Source: Actinomadura syzygii (lineage in GTDB: Bacteria > Actinomycetota > Actinomycetes > Streptosporangiales > Streptosporangiaceae). From it: DNA of 64,000 nucleotides. The stretch spans positions 186,001-250,000 of the forward strand of contig NZ_VSFF01000002.1 of NCBI RefSeq assembly GCF_008085905.1. The letters run 5' to 3'. Positions 52,667 to 60,595 of the stretch are shown piece by piece. Numbering within the stretch: the first letter of the stretch is position 1; every line of letters starts with the position of its first letter. The position numbers and the translations under genes were made by a program. The notes below the pieces were generated by a model. It was not told the origin of the DNA, made no database searches, and saw nothing but the letters and a program-made list of their open reading frames with translations.

Positions 52667-53541
52667 CCTGCTTCCAGCCGTTTCAGCGCCGAACGGATCA
52701 GTGCGGTCGCCGCGGTTCCCGTCGCTGCGAGCGCCCAGAGCCGCTCCCACATCGCTCTGTACAGCGCGACCTCGTCCGGCAGGGTCACCGAAAGGTAGCC
52801 CGACACCAGCTCCACCGTCACCAAGTGATCGTCGGTGATGTCGAACGCCTCCTCCGGGTGGACTCCGCGCCGGTCAGCGTCGGCGGGGATGATCCCGAGG
52901 AAGACGTTCGGGCGACGCCGCAGTTCCATCAGGTGCAGCAGCTGCTCGCAGTGAAGTCCCGGCGAGTAGGGGCGGTACCACAGCACCGGTTCCTCCAGCA
53001 GGAAGAACCACCGCGCATCCGGACGGGAGAGCAGACGCTGCCGGTCCATCCGTTCGGCGACGGCTGACTCGACCTCCTCGTGGGCCTGCCGCGTCTCCAC
53101 CCGCTGCTCGACGAGTATCCCGGTCAGCGCGGCCCGGGTATAAGCCTCGGTCTGCCCCAAGCCCGGTATGACCTTCGGCTGGTACGACCGTGCGAAAGCA
53201 AGCTCTTCGTACAGTTGACGAATCGACCTCTGCGCCGCCTCTAGGCCGCCGCGGTTCAGTTGCGAGTACGGAACCCACATGCCGGCGACCGCGGCCTGCT
53301 CGGCCATCAACTGCCTGCGCCGCAGCTCGGACGCTCCACAGACCGTGCACCACACGTCCACGTGCCGGGCGGTGATCGTCCGCTGACCTTTCTCGATCAT
53401 CGACACCGACGACGGGGCCTTCCACCCCGCTCGCTCGGCGAAGGCTCGCCCGGAAAGACCGCTGCCCTCCCGCAGAACGCGGAGTTTGGCACCGAGAAGC
53501 TCTCGCGCTGCCTGAGCGGACGATGAAGGCGAAGACGGCAT
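52651..53541 (-). CDS. Scr1-type XRE regulator (HTH + DUF5753)
   Basis: 296 residues. The XRE motif LREGSGLSGRAFAERAGWKAPSSVSMIEKGQ covers about residues 23-55. The DUF5753 part has VIPGLGQTEAYTRAAL and PNVFLGIIPADADR. The start at 53541 was chosen from the family N-terminus. It follows the DUF6879 gene at 53608 on the same strand, the usual pairing. Confidence 0.85.
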   Translation of the reverse strand: MPSSPSSSAQAARELLGAKLRVLREGSGLSGRAFAERAGWKAPSSVSMIEKGQRTITARHVDVWCTVCGASELRRRQLMAEQAAVAGMWVPYSQLNRGGLEAAQRSIRQLYEELAFARSYQPKVIPGLGQTEAYTRAALTGILVEQRVETRQAHEEVESAVAERMDRQRLLSRPDARWFFLLEEPVLWYRPYSPGLHCEQLLHLMELRRRPNVFLGIIPADADRRGVHPEEAFDITDDHLVTVELVSGYLSVTLPDEVALYRAMWERLWALAATGTAATALIRSALKRLEAGQDGV

Positions 53542-53607
53542 GGTCCCGCCATCATGCCCCCAACCCTCACCGCCCTTCACACTCCCTGCGGGCACGGCGG
53601 TGCGCAA

Positions 53608-54123
53608 TCACCGCAGGGCGTGATCCGCGTGATCGACGGCACACGACCACACGGCCTCGAATGCGTCGACGCACAACTTGATCACCGACGGGTCTTCGCT
53701 GAATTCGTCGTCGAGAGCGTGTCCATCCCCCGAGAAATGGTGGAACCGCACCAGCCGGTCGTCGAACACCCAGAAATCGTTGCCGGGCAGCGCCAGGTCA
53801 GAGGCGCGGCGCCGGGACAACCATCGGACCTGCTCTCCGGCCGGGATGTTGTGCCGACCGGTCACGGCATGCTCGAAGCGGATGTAGTCGGTGACCGGCT
53901 CCGAGACTAGGCGGGCGCGCCGGACGGCCACGCCACGGGCGACCGCTGAGCGGATGAGGTCGAACCATGCGGTGCCCGCGCCGAATCCTTCGAGCGTGCC
54001 GGTTGCTCGCCAGGCTAGATACTTCGGATCGTCCGGGGTGTAGGTGTCCCGCATCTCCAAGTGGATCGCGGAGAACTTCGCGGAGGCAAGCAATTCAGCG
54101 AACCTGAAGACTTTCCCCGACAT
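53608..54123 (-). CDS. DUF6879 protein
   Basis: 171 residues with the DUF6879 marks: AIHLEMRDTYTPDDPKYLAW, RRARLVSEPVTDYIRFEHAV and DFWVFDDRLVRFHH. These proteins accompany Scr1-type regulators in actinomycetes and are of unknown function. It lies upstream of, and on the same strand as, the regulator at 52651-53541. Confidence 0.85.
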   Translation of the reverse strand: MSGKVFRFAELLASAKFSAIHLEMRDTYTPDDPKYLAWRATGTLEGFGAGTAWFDLIRSAVARGVAVRRARLVSEPVTDYIRFEHAVTGRHNIPAGEQVRWLSRRRASDLALPGNDFWVFDDRLVRFHHFSGDGHALDDEFSEDPSVIKLCVDAFEAVWSCAVDHADHALR

Positions 54124-54155
54124 CGGATATCTCCTGTGCCTTCAGCCCGAGATGT

Positions 54156-54824
54156 TTACGGCTTGAGGGCTTGGACGATGAGGGTCCCGACGTGGTCGGG
54201 TTTTGGGGCGTCCTCGACACGAGCGTCGAGGACGGCGAAACCGTGGTCGGTCAGGATGTCGGCCCAGGTGTCGGGCTCGTAGGCCCATCGATGGATCCAT
54301 ACCCGTCGGCCGGTGAGCCCGTCGCCGTACATTCCCTGGACGCCGTAGGCGTTCGGAACGGCCGGGGCATGGGAGAAAACGACCCTGCCGCCGGAGACCA
54401 GGCGGTCATGGACACGGGGGAGTAGATCGTCGGGATCGGTGAACCACAGCGCGCCCCAAATGGAATAGATCGAGTCCCATTGGCGGTCAGTACTGCCGAG
54501 ATAGTCCACGGCGTTGCCGTGCTCGAAGCAGGCCCCGGGCAAGTGGCCCCAACGTCCACGGGCCTGGTCGCATTGGACGGGCGAAAGGTCCAGGCCGGTT
54601 GCAGCGATCCCTTTGGCGGCCAGAGCGGCGACGGCGTCGCCACGTCCGAATCCGAGTTCCAGGGTCGTCACAGGATCACCGAGTAGTTCGTCGCCAGGCC
54701 CGTGCCCGGGATACTGAGTCCAACCGAACGCGTTCTTCAGCGCCTCCTCGGGGCTGGACCGTTCGTCCCGCCTCTCGGCGTAGCGATCCCAGTAGCCGGT
54801 GCGGTCACTGAGGCTGGACGACAT
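54156..54824 (-). CDS. Class I SAM-dependent methyltransferase
   Basis: 222 residues. LELGFGRGDAVAALAAKG is motif I, GLDLSP the acidic strand, and SIYSIWGALWFTDPDDLLPRV the region of motif III. The N-terminus YWDRYAERRDER and the location in the accessory stretch with Scr1-type genes recur in actinomycetes. The substrate is unknown. Confidence 0.8.
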   Translation of the reverse strand: MSSSLSDRTGYWDRYAERRDERSSPEEALKNAFGWTQYPGHGPGDELLGDPVTTLELGFGRGDAVAALAAKGIAATGLDLSPVQCDQARGRWGHLPGACFEHGNAVDYLGSTDRQWDSIYSIWGALWFTDPDDLLPRVHDRLVSGGRVVFSHAPAVPNAYGVQGMYGDGLTGRRVWIHRWAYEPDTWADILTDHGFAVLDARVEDAPKPDHVGTLIVQALKP

Positions 54825-54905
54825 GGGCGAATCCTCGGAGCCGGACTGTGACGCGGACCCGCGCCACGGTAGTGCTGATCAGACGCTTGCGACCTCCAAC
54901 TCGGC

Positions 54906-55361
54906 TCAGTGGCATGTTTGGTCGCTGCCCACGACGGCCAGGAACACGATCGTGCCGCCGGTGAGCCATTGGCTGTAGGACGGCCAGCAGCCGGTCTCGA
55001 TCGCCTTCAACGCGCGCGCCGCGCGCTCTTCGCTGTTGACCCATTCGGGGACGGGCGTCATCGCTTTGTCCCGTACCTGATCCCATTCGCCGATCAGCCA
55101 GTCGCGGGCGGTTTGCGGGTCGGTGTGGGCGGCTGCGATGAAGCGCGGGGATTTGATGAGCCAGTCGACCGTCCGTGTAGGTGGGCGGTCTGGGCTGTTG
55201 AGGTCGAGGGTGTCGGTCTTGCCGAGCCGTTCCCATTCCTGCCCGCTGCCCGACCACTTGTAGCAGTGGAAATGCGTCGGTCGGACGGCTGGCGGCCCGG
55301 TTGTATCGGGTGCGATCCGATGTGCCACGGCGCGCGTCAGTTCCCGCCCATGTTGTTGCAT
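54906..55361 (-). CDS. Partner protein of the duplicated pair, copy B
   Basis: 151 residues, about 90 percent identical to copy A (50737-51192), with the same overlap of the upstream gene and the same ending SDQTCH. Most changes are conservative, which suggests both copies have stayed under selection. No recognised family. Confidence 0.7.
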   Translation of the reverse strand: MQQHGRELTRAVAHRIAPDTTGPPAVRPTHFHCYKWSGSGQEWERLGKTDTLDLNSPDRPPTRTVDWLIKSPRFIAAAHTDPQTARDWLIGEWDQVRDKAMTPVPEWVNSEERAARALKAIETGCWPSYSQWLTGGTIVFLAVVGSDQTCH

Positions 55362-55810
55362 TCCGGCGGGCAACAAGGGGACCGCTCGCCGTGCCAGAAC
55401 TCCACGTCCACCCGATATCCGGTCGCCGCCAGTTGCGGAATCGTCGTCTCGAGGGCAGCGCCGTTCAGCATGGCCTCGTCCTGATAGGGCACGTGGTGGA
55501 TGTATTCACCCGCGTGCTGCTGGCAGAATTCGCCGTACGCCTGCGAGCGCAGGATGAACGCGTGCCACGCCGGGTCAACGGGTGACGTCGGAACGATGCG
55601 CTGCCATGGCCGTCCCTCCCGGCGCGCCTGAACGATCTGCGCTTGTGCTTTGAGGAACACCAGCGCTTGCCCCATCATCCGCTCCGCGTAATCACGGGTG
55701 ACATGGTGATAGCGCCGCAAATCCTCGACGAGAAGACCCCACACCTCAGGCGAGACGAGCTCCCGCGGATCCCTAGCGGCCATTGCCTGCCGGTTCATAG
55801 CGACGGTCAT
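55337..55810 (-). CDS. Glycine-rich-domain-like (GRDP-type) protein, copy B
   Basis: 157 residues, about 90 percent identical to copy A. The WHAFI core, HHVP segment and the Cys-rich end are unchanged. The most variable stretch is the N-terminal 12 residues. GGAGGTCAGCG precedes the start at 55810. Confidence 0.65.
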   Translation of the reverse strand: MTVAMNRQAMAARDPRELVSPEVWGLLVEDLRRYHHVTRDYAERMMGQALVFLKAQAQIVQARREGRPWQRIVPTSPVDPAWHAFILRSQAYGEFCQQHAGEYIHHVPYQDEAMLNGAALETTIPQLAATGYRVDVEFWHGERSPCCPPECNNMGGN

Positions 55811-55920
55811 CGCTGACCTCCAGCGGGAGGCCGTGCTGCCTTCAGCAGCCACTCGAAGCAGGTCACACTGTTGCGAGAGAGATGCATGTACCCGAAGGTA
55901 GGGCCGAGCGCCTCGGCCGG

Positions 55921-56769
55921 CTAGGGCGTTTCCCGTTCTGTCAACAATTCATCGCGGATGGCTGTGACGAATGAGCGCATTTCGTCATCAAGTAACGCTG
56001 CCGCTGAGAGCCGCTGGAACTTCGCTAGGTAGAGTTCGATGTCCTTGGGCTCTCTGGTAGTGATCTCGCAATGCGGTATCTCCACAATGACGAGCCGGGC
56101 GTCGAACATCACGAAGGAAGATGTCGGGGGCTCTGGCAACGTCGTCCCGAGTTGAATTACCGCTATTTGGACATTGGGGAGCCTGGACAGCGAGATGATC
56201 CTGTCCAACTGCGTCGCGAGCATGGCGCGGGGGACGATCTGCCAGCGAAGGACGGATTCGGTCATTAGGAAATGGAAGCCGCAAGCGGGATCGTAGAGGG
56301 CCTCCTGGCGTTGCAGACGTGCGCCGATCGTACGGTCTAGAACGTCCTCGGTAAGGTGCTTTCCGGCGAGTACCGTGCGGGCGTATTCAGGAGTTTGCAG
56401 CAGCCCGGGCACGACGGATGGTTGAAACAGGCGCAGGAGGCTCGTTCGCGCCTCGATCGCCTGTATCTCCGCTTGATGTTTGTGAAAGCCCAGACGGCGG
56501 TAAAGGCGCCACGCGATCGCTTCTGTGGCCGCGACCCGAGCGGCCTCCAAGAACTCTGCCTTGACTTCCTCGGGGACGCCCAGCGCATTGAGGATGCGCT
56601 CTACATCGATAACACTGGGCGTAAGGTGCCCGTTTTCTATCTTCGAGAGCTTGCTTTTGGACATGACCGAATGACGGGCGACCGTACTGGCCGTCTGTCG
56701 TCCGGCCTGTCGGAGTTCCCTTAGCGCTGATCCGATATCCAGACCGTTCAGGCGTATCGCTCCCACCAC
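55921..56769 (-). CDS. Scr1-type XRE regulator (HTH + DUF5753), lower GC
   Basis: 282 residues. XRE motif RQTASTVARHSVMSKSKLSKIENGH at about 24-48, then VPEEVKAEFLE and the DUF5753 part with VVPGLLQTPEYARTVL. Its GC content is visibly lower than its neighbours, with A/T-ending codons common, suggesting recent transfer. Its start overlaps the end of the DUF6879 gene by 22 bases. Confidence 0.85.
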   Translation of the reverse strand: MVGAIRLNGLDIGSALRELRQAGRQTASTVARHSVMSKSKLSKIENGHLTPSVIDVERILNALGVPEEVKAEFLEAARVAATEAIAWRLYRRLGFHKHQAEIQAIEARTSLLRLFQPSVVPGLLQTPEYARTVLAGKHLTEDVLDRTIGARLQRQEALYDPACGFHFLMTESVLRWQIVPRAMLATQLDRIISLSRLPNVQIAVIQLGTTLPEPPTSSFVMFDARLVIVEIPHCEITTREPKDIELYLAKFQRLSAAALLDDEMRSFVTAIRDELLTERETP

Positions 56770-57272
56770 ACCCGGAACGGCTCAGCCTCGTCCATTGCGA
56801 TGTCACGGTACCTAATGTACTCCGGAGTGCGGTCTTCGGAGAGCACCTCCGCGCCCAAGAACTCACCGACGTCGTTGTAGCGCATACTCACGACGGTGTT
56901 TTCGTCAAACATCCAGAAGTCCGTCAACTCTGGGAGGGGGTTCGGTTCGTTCGTCATATCGAGGATGAAGAATTCTTCGCCTGCCTCCTGATTGCGGTGG
57001 TATCCCCATCCCATCTCATACCGGAGGTAGTCCGAGAGTGGTCGGATGACAAGGTGAACGCGGTACATGCGTTTACCTGACTGCACGTGTTCCCGGACGG
57101 TGTTGACCCACGCGCCCTTCTTGTGCGCTTCGGGCTGTGGAGTACCTTCTAGAAAGGCATGGAACGTTTCTTGCTCATCCGGGATGGTGTAGGTCGCGAG
57201 CGTTTCGAGACGGAATGCTTCCTGCTCGAAAGTGCTGAACAGCTTGCCGAAGTCCTCAGGTGACACGTTCAC
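56748..57272 (-). CDS. DUF6879 protein, lower GC
   Basis: 174 residues. FRLETLATYTIPDEQETFHAF, YRVHLVIRPLSDYLRYEMGW and DFWMFDENTVVSMRYN show DUF6879 membership, though it is diverged from the other two. It overlaps the small gene upstream by 17 bases and the regulator downstream by 22, so three genes form one tight operon. Confidence 0.8.
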   Translation of the reverse strand: MNVSPEDFGKLFSTFEQEAFRLETLATYTIPDEQETFHAFLEGTPQPEAHKKGAWVNTVREHVQSGKRMYRVHLVIRPLSDYLRYEMGWGYHRNQEAGEEFFILDMTNEPNPLPELTDFWMFDENTVVSMRYNDVGEFLGAEVLSEDRTPEYIRYRDIAMDEAEPFRVWWERYA

Positions 57273-57444
57273 GGAGGACCCTTTCGATGAGCTGTTCCAC
57301 GACCGAGTCAGGAAGGAAGACGGCGGTTTCGTGGTCTGGAAGGCTCAATTGAGACAGTGTGGCCTGGTCCGTCACTGTCGGCCCTTGAAACACCCACCCT
57401 CCCGACGTCTTGCGAAATACCGTCGGGCAGGCCCACCCTCGCAC
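57256..57444 (-). CDS. Small VTDP-type protein of the Scr1/DUF6879 module
   Basis: 62 residues from GTG 57444. CPTVFRKTSGGWVFQG, VTDQATLSQLSLPDHETAVFLP and a C-terminal helix match residues 35-100 of the fusion protein at 51851-52666. Here it is a separate gene directly before DUF6879. The role is unknown; the fusion elsewhere implies that it works with DUF6879. Confidence 0.6.
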   Translation of the reverse strand: MRGWACPTVFRKTSGGWVFQGPTVTDQATLSQLSLPDHETAVFLPDSVVEQLIERVLRERVT

Positions 57445-57826
57445 GTTCCCGCCATCTTGGTTAAGTCACCCATCGCCTGCCTTTCCCATGAGGAGCTCTG
57501 TTTCCATGCTTGGGCCGCAGGCCGATCAACGTCAAGCATCCCTCGTTGACGGAACAGGAAACCGGTCATGGGAGACGAGGCCCTCACCGTCCGGTGATGT
57601 CGTGTCTCGCCTTCGCGCGCTCACAAGACCGCGCCTGGCGGGCCCCGCCCTGAGCCTCGGGCGGGAACTGAGCGGATGTGCTGGAGCCCGCGCCGGTGGC
57701 CAAGGCAGACGACGAGGGTGAGGTACCCGTCCACCCACGAGAACGAGTCCTGGCTGTCACGCACGGCTGCAGCACGGAGGAGGACCGGCCGGTCAGGGCC
57801 CTACCTTCTCGTCAAGGGCCGGCGTC
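57445..57826. other. Intergenic region, no gene seen
   Basis: These 382 bases precede the small VTDP-type gene on one side and follow the DUF397 array on the other. Overlapping frames are present but their residue makeup (Arg, Pro, Ser-rich) and lack of ribosome sites do not support a gene. Confidence 0.5.
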
Positions 57827-58006
57827 CTACCTGCGCTTCACGGCCTCCGTGAAGATGCGCCAATCGGCGCGGGAGAGCATCAGCGCAGGTCCTGTGGGAT
57901 CTTTGCTATCGCGGACGGCGATGGTGGGGTGAAGGTCGGCGACTTCGACGCAGTTGCTCGTCCCCACGCTGTGACTGCTCTTCCGCCACGTTGCGGTCGC
58001 CCGCAT
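57827..58006 (-). CDS. DUF397 protein, third of array
   Basis: 59 residues: TWRKSSHSVGTSNCVEVA, then VRDSKDPTGPALMLSRADW. The start at 58006 has AAAGGAG upstream. It is the last of three tandem DUF397 genes behind one Scr1-type regulator. Confidence 0.85.
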   Translation of the reverse strand: MRATATWRKSSHSVGTSNCVEVADLHPTIAVRDSKDPTGPALMLSRADWRIFTEAVKRR

Positions 58007-58035
58007 GTGGACTCCTTTCGCCGGGGGACGGAGGG

Positions 58036-58239
58036 TCAGGCGTCGTAGGCGCCCGCTCGGGCTTGTGCTGTGAATGATCGCCACGTCTCTGCGGAGAGGA
58101 TCAGCCTTGGGCCGCTCGGGTCCTTGGAGTCGCGGATCGCCACTTGGGTCGGGAGGGCGGCGACCTCCACGCACTCCGCTGGTGAAGAGTTGGACCGTGT
58201 GCTCTTTCGCCAGGTCAGGTGGCGTTCCTCTACAAACAA
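58036..58239 (-). CDS. DUF397 protein, second of array
   Basis: 67 residues: TWRKSTRSNSSPAECVEVA, then IRDSKDPSGPRLILSAETW. It has a longer N-terminus than its neighbours. It lies 29 bases before the third copy and 34 after the first. Confidence 0.85.
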   Translation of the reverse strand: MFVEERHLTWRKSTRSNSSPAECVEVAALPTQVAIRDSKDPSGPRLILSAETWRSFTAQARAGAYDA

Positions 58240-58273
58240 GGGGAAGCTCCCTCGATGAGGTTCATGGCCGATT

Positions 58274-58471
58274 TCATCCGTCGCGTTCGCTGGCCTTTAG
58301 GTGGGCTGCGAGTGAACGCCAGTGTGTGCGTGTAAGGATCAGCTTGGGGCCTTCGGGGTCTTTGCTGTCCCGCATGGCAATTAGGTCGCCGAGGTTGGCA
58401 ATCTCCACGCAGTTGCCGCCGTTATTGCCGCTCCGAGTGCTTTTGCGCCAAACAGTGCTGGTCAGATCCAC
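58274..58471 (-). CDS. DUF397 protein, first of array
   Basis: 65 residues: VWRKSTRSGNNGGNCVEIA, then MRDSKDPEGPKLILTRTHW. It lies 30 bases after the stop of the Scr1-type regulator. Having three partners with one regulator suggests several toxins or targets share one control protein. Confidence 0.85.
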   Translation of the reverse strand: MDLTSTVWRKSTRSGNNGGNCVEIANLGDLIAMRDSKDPEGPKLILTRTHWRSLAAHLKASERDG

Positions 58472-58501
58472 TGTGGACCACCCTTCCGGGTTTGGGTCTC
58501 T

Positions 58502-59362
58502 CTAGGCCAACTGTAGCGCGATGTTGTGCATCATCTCGATTGTCTCTCCTGGACCGAGAGCTCGGGCGCGCAGGTGGTCGAACATGAGCGTGTAGCGCTT
58601 CACCTCGTCCGGCTTCTGGGTATAGAGCCCGCCTATCTGCTCTTCCAAGTAGATCTTGTCCGGGTCGCCGGGTTTCGGGAACTTCAAGAGTTGGAAGCTG
58701 CCATGCATGGCCGCGTGCTCCCCGGCGTCGAACGGGAGAACCTGCAACGTAATGTTGCGTCGTTCGGCTAGGGCGACAAGGTGGTCGATCTGCTCGCGCA
58801 TGACTTGGTGGCCGCCGACCTTTCGTCGGATGACGGCCTCGTTGAGGACGAGCCACACGTTCAGCGGGTCGTCGCTGCTCAGTCGTGCCTGGCGGTTGAC
58901 TCTGACGCTGATCTTGTTTTCGATCTCTTCGTCGTCATCAAGGGTCGGCGCGGTGGACATGATCGCCCGCGCGTAGGACTCGGTCTGCATGATGCCCGGC
59001 ACCAGTTCGGCCTCGTATCCGAACAGGTCGGACGCGGTGGATTCCAGGACGACGTAGACCTGGAACCACTCGGGGATGGCTCCGGAGTACTTGTGCCACC
59101 AGTCTGGTTCCCGCGCGAGGCGGGCGAGTTCGAGTAGGGCCTCTTGTTCCTGGCCGGTCACTTTGTACAGCGTGGTCAGCCGTTTGACGTCCCGGACGAG
59201 TACGCGGCTTTTGTCGTTTTCGATGCGATAGAGCTTGCTGTCCGCCCAACCCATCTCCTCGGCGACGGCCTCCTGGCTCAGTCCGATCGCCTCGCGCTTG
59301 CGTCGCAACTCCTGCGCGAGCCGTGTGCTTGCGACGGTCGGTACGTGACGTCCCTTGGGCAA
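58502..59362 (-). CDS. Scr1-type XRE regulator (HTH + DUF5753)
   Basis: 286 residues. XRE motif RKREAIGLSQEAVAEEMGWADSKLYRIEN near residue 20, then EWFQVYVVLESTASDLFGYEAELVPG and LQVLPFDAGEHAAMHGSF of DUF5753. It leads an operon with three DUF397 genes. GAAGGAGTCGAGAGC precedes the start. An AT-rich inverted repeat (59397-59420) upstream is the probable operator. Confidence 0.85.
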   Translation of the reverse strand: MPKGRHVPTVASTRLAQELRRKREAIGLSQEAVAEEMGWADSKLYRIENDKSRVLVRDVKRLTTLYKVTGQEQEALLELARLAREPDWWHKYSGAIPEWFQVYVVLESTASDLFGYEAELVPGIMQTESYARAIMSTAPTLDDDEEIENKISVRVNRQARLSSDDPLNVWLVLNEAVIRRKVGGHQVMREQIDHLVALAERRNITLQVLPFDAGEHAAMHGSFQLLKFPKPGDPDKIYLEEQIGGLYTQKPDEVKRYTLMFDHLRARALGPGETIEMMHNIALQLA

Positions 59363-59396
59363 TGCTCTCGACTCCTTCGATGATCATTTGAAGGGC

Positions 59397-59420
59397 TTTA
59401 AATGAAACCTTGTATTTAAG
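59397..59420. promoter_or_regulatory. Operator of the Scr1/DUF397 operon
   Basis: TTTAAAT (59397-59403) and ATTTAAG (59414-59420) form an inverted repeat with a 10-base spacer. It is one of the most AT-rich patches in the window and lies about 35 bases before the regulator start. Confidence 0.5.
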
Positions 59421-59488
59421 ACTACCCGGGGTGCATGCTGGCGGACACAGAGTGCCACCGAGTGACCACGTGGCGCAGGAGAACGAGT

Positions 59489-59548
59489 GGCCCTGGGCGG
59501 GTGATGGCGCATCGGCCCAGGGCCTCGGGCCGACTGGGAAGGAGGCGG
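59489..59548 (+). ncRNA. Folded 5' leader, second copy (cis-regulatory candidate)
   Basis: A 9-bp stem (59489-59497 with 59516-59524) is followed by CCGACT and AGGCGG (59530-59535, 59543-59548) around the GGAAGGAGG ribosome site. Relative to 21260-21320, a C-G pair in the long stem is replaced by T-A on both arms, so the pairing is kept while the sequence changes. Confidence 0.5.
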
Positions 59549-59552
59549 ACCC

Positions 59553-59804
59553 GTGGCAGATTGCGCAGGCGGGCCGTTGGAGGAGTTGGCGGGAGAGCTT
59601 CGGCGGCGGGGGGTTCGGGTGGAGTCGTGTGAGGGGACGTTGGTCGCCGAACTCGGGGTCCACGGGGAGCGCGTGATCGCTTGTGACGGGACGTGGTTCC
59701 GGTGGGGCGGGGCGCGGGGGCACGTGCTCGGGGACGTCGGGCACGAGGCCGCCACGGCGGACCGGATCGTCATGGTGCTGCGGCAACTGGTTCGGTGGTC
59801 GTGA
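59553..59804 (+). CDS. Small protein of unknown function before an anti-sigma-like ATPase
   Basis: 83 residues from GTG 59553, with a very strong GAAGGAGG site. LEELAGELRRRGVRVE and VIACDGTWFRWGGARGHVLG followed by a helical end resemble small actinomycete proteins found in such operons. The stop overlaps the next start by one base (TGATG). No function is known. Confidence 0.7.
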   Translation: MADCAGGPLEELAGELRRRGVRVESCEGTLVAELGVHGERVIACDGTWFRWGGARGHVLGDVGHEAATADRIVMVLRQLVRWS

Positions 59805-60211
59805 TGGAGTGCCCATCGGCCAGCGTCACGGGCGGGTGCCTGGACGTGCGGTTTCTTGCGGCGCGGACGGCTCCTGCGCAGGTGCGGATGCTGGTGGAAC
59901 TGCGGCTGGACGCCTGGGGCCTCGCGGTGCTGCGCGATGACGTGAAGCTGATCGCCAGCGAGCTGGTGACGAACGCCGTCCTGCACACGCCCGAGCGGGA
60001 GATCCGCGCGCGGCTCACTCGGGAGGCGTGCGGCGTCTGGCTGGGGGTTTGGGACTCGTCGGACGTCATGCCGGTGCGGAGGGATGACGGCGACGGACTC
60101 GGTGGTCGGGGGCTGCCGCTCGTGGCGGCTCTGGCCTCTGAGTGTGGGGCCTTCCGGGCCCTTCCGTACGGGAAATGGGTGTGGGCCCGGGTCGAGCGAA
60201 AGGGTGTGTGA
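59804..60211 (+). CDS. Anti-sigma-factor-like ATPase (HATPase_c_2)
   Basis: 135 residues. N box LIASELVTNAVLHTP, then WDSSD and the G2 box GDGLGGRGLPLVAALA. This is the complete counterpart of the frameshifted gene at 21387-21784. Such small ATP-binding proteins act on sigma or anti-sigma partners, or have lost kinase activity. It is coupled to the small protein before it. Confidence 0.8.
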   Translation: MECPSASVTGGCLDVRFLAARTAPAQVRMLVELRLDAWGLAVLRDDVKLIASELVTNAVLHTPEREIRARLTREACGVWLGVWDSSDVMPVRRDDGDGLGGRGLPLVAALASECGAFRALPYGKWVWARVERKGV

Positions 60212-60212
60212 G

Positions 60213-60593
60213 GTGGCGCGGGGTGTGTGTCAGGCGGTCGCCCGGTGGCGGCTCGTCCTGGAAGTGCGGACGCACCTGGGCCACGACGAAGCGGTGAGGC
60301 GGTTGGAGTTGCTGCGGGTCGCGCTCATGCCGAAGGGGTGGCGGTGCGTCGGGCTGTACGAGAAGCGCGAGTTTCGGTTCCCCGTTCCGTTGCTGTGGGT
60401 GTACGCGAGTGGTGCGGCCGATGACGTCGGGGCCGTGGTCACCGTTCGGGCGGTGCCGGGTGAGGCGTGGGGCTACTTCGAGGCGGGGAACGGGCGCGCC
60501 GGGTTCGTCTCGCCGTGCGGGGACGTCGAGGCCGCGGCCACGGCACTGGACCTCATCTTGAAGGACCGCCTGTTCCCCCGGCGGGACTGGTAG
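60213..60593 (+). CDS. Hypothetical protein after the ATPase gene
   Basis: 126 residues from GTG 60213 (GTG 60204 is possible). Segments LVLEVRTHLGHDEAVRRLELLRVAL, KGWRCVGLYEKREFRFPVPLLWVYAS and FEAGNGRAGFVSPCGDVEAAA suggest a small alpha/beta domain. I do not recognise it. It is one base behind the ATPase gene, so it is co-transcribed. Confidence 0.65.
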   Translation: MARGVCQAVARWRLVLEVRTHLGHDEAVRRLELLRVALMPKGWRCVGLYEKREFRFPVPLLWVYASGAADDVGAVVTVRAVPGEAWGYFEAGNGRAGFVSPCGDVEAAATALDLILKDRLFPRRDW

Positions 60594-60595
60594 CG

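Noticed and set aside
57532..57738. 68-codon minus-strand frame in the 57.4-57.8 kb gap
   Set aside because: Pro/Arg-rich, no ribosome site, no similarity to neighbouring families.
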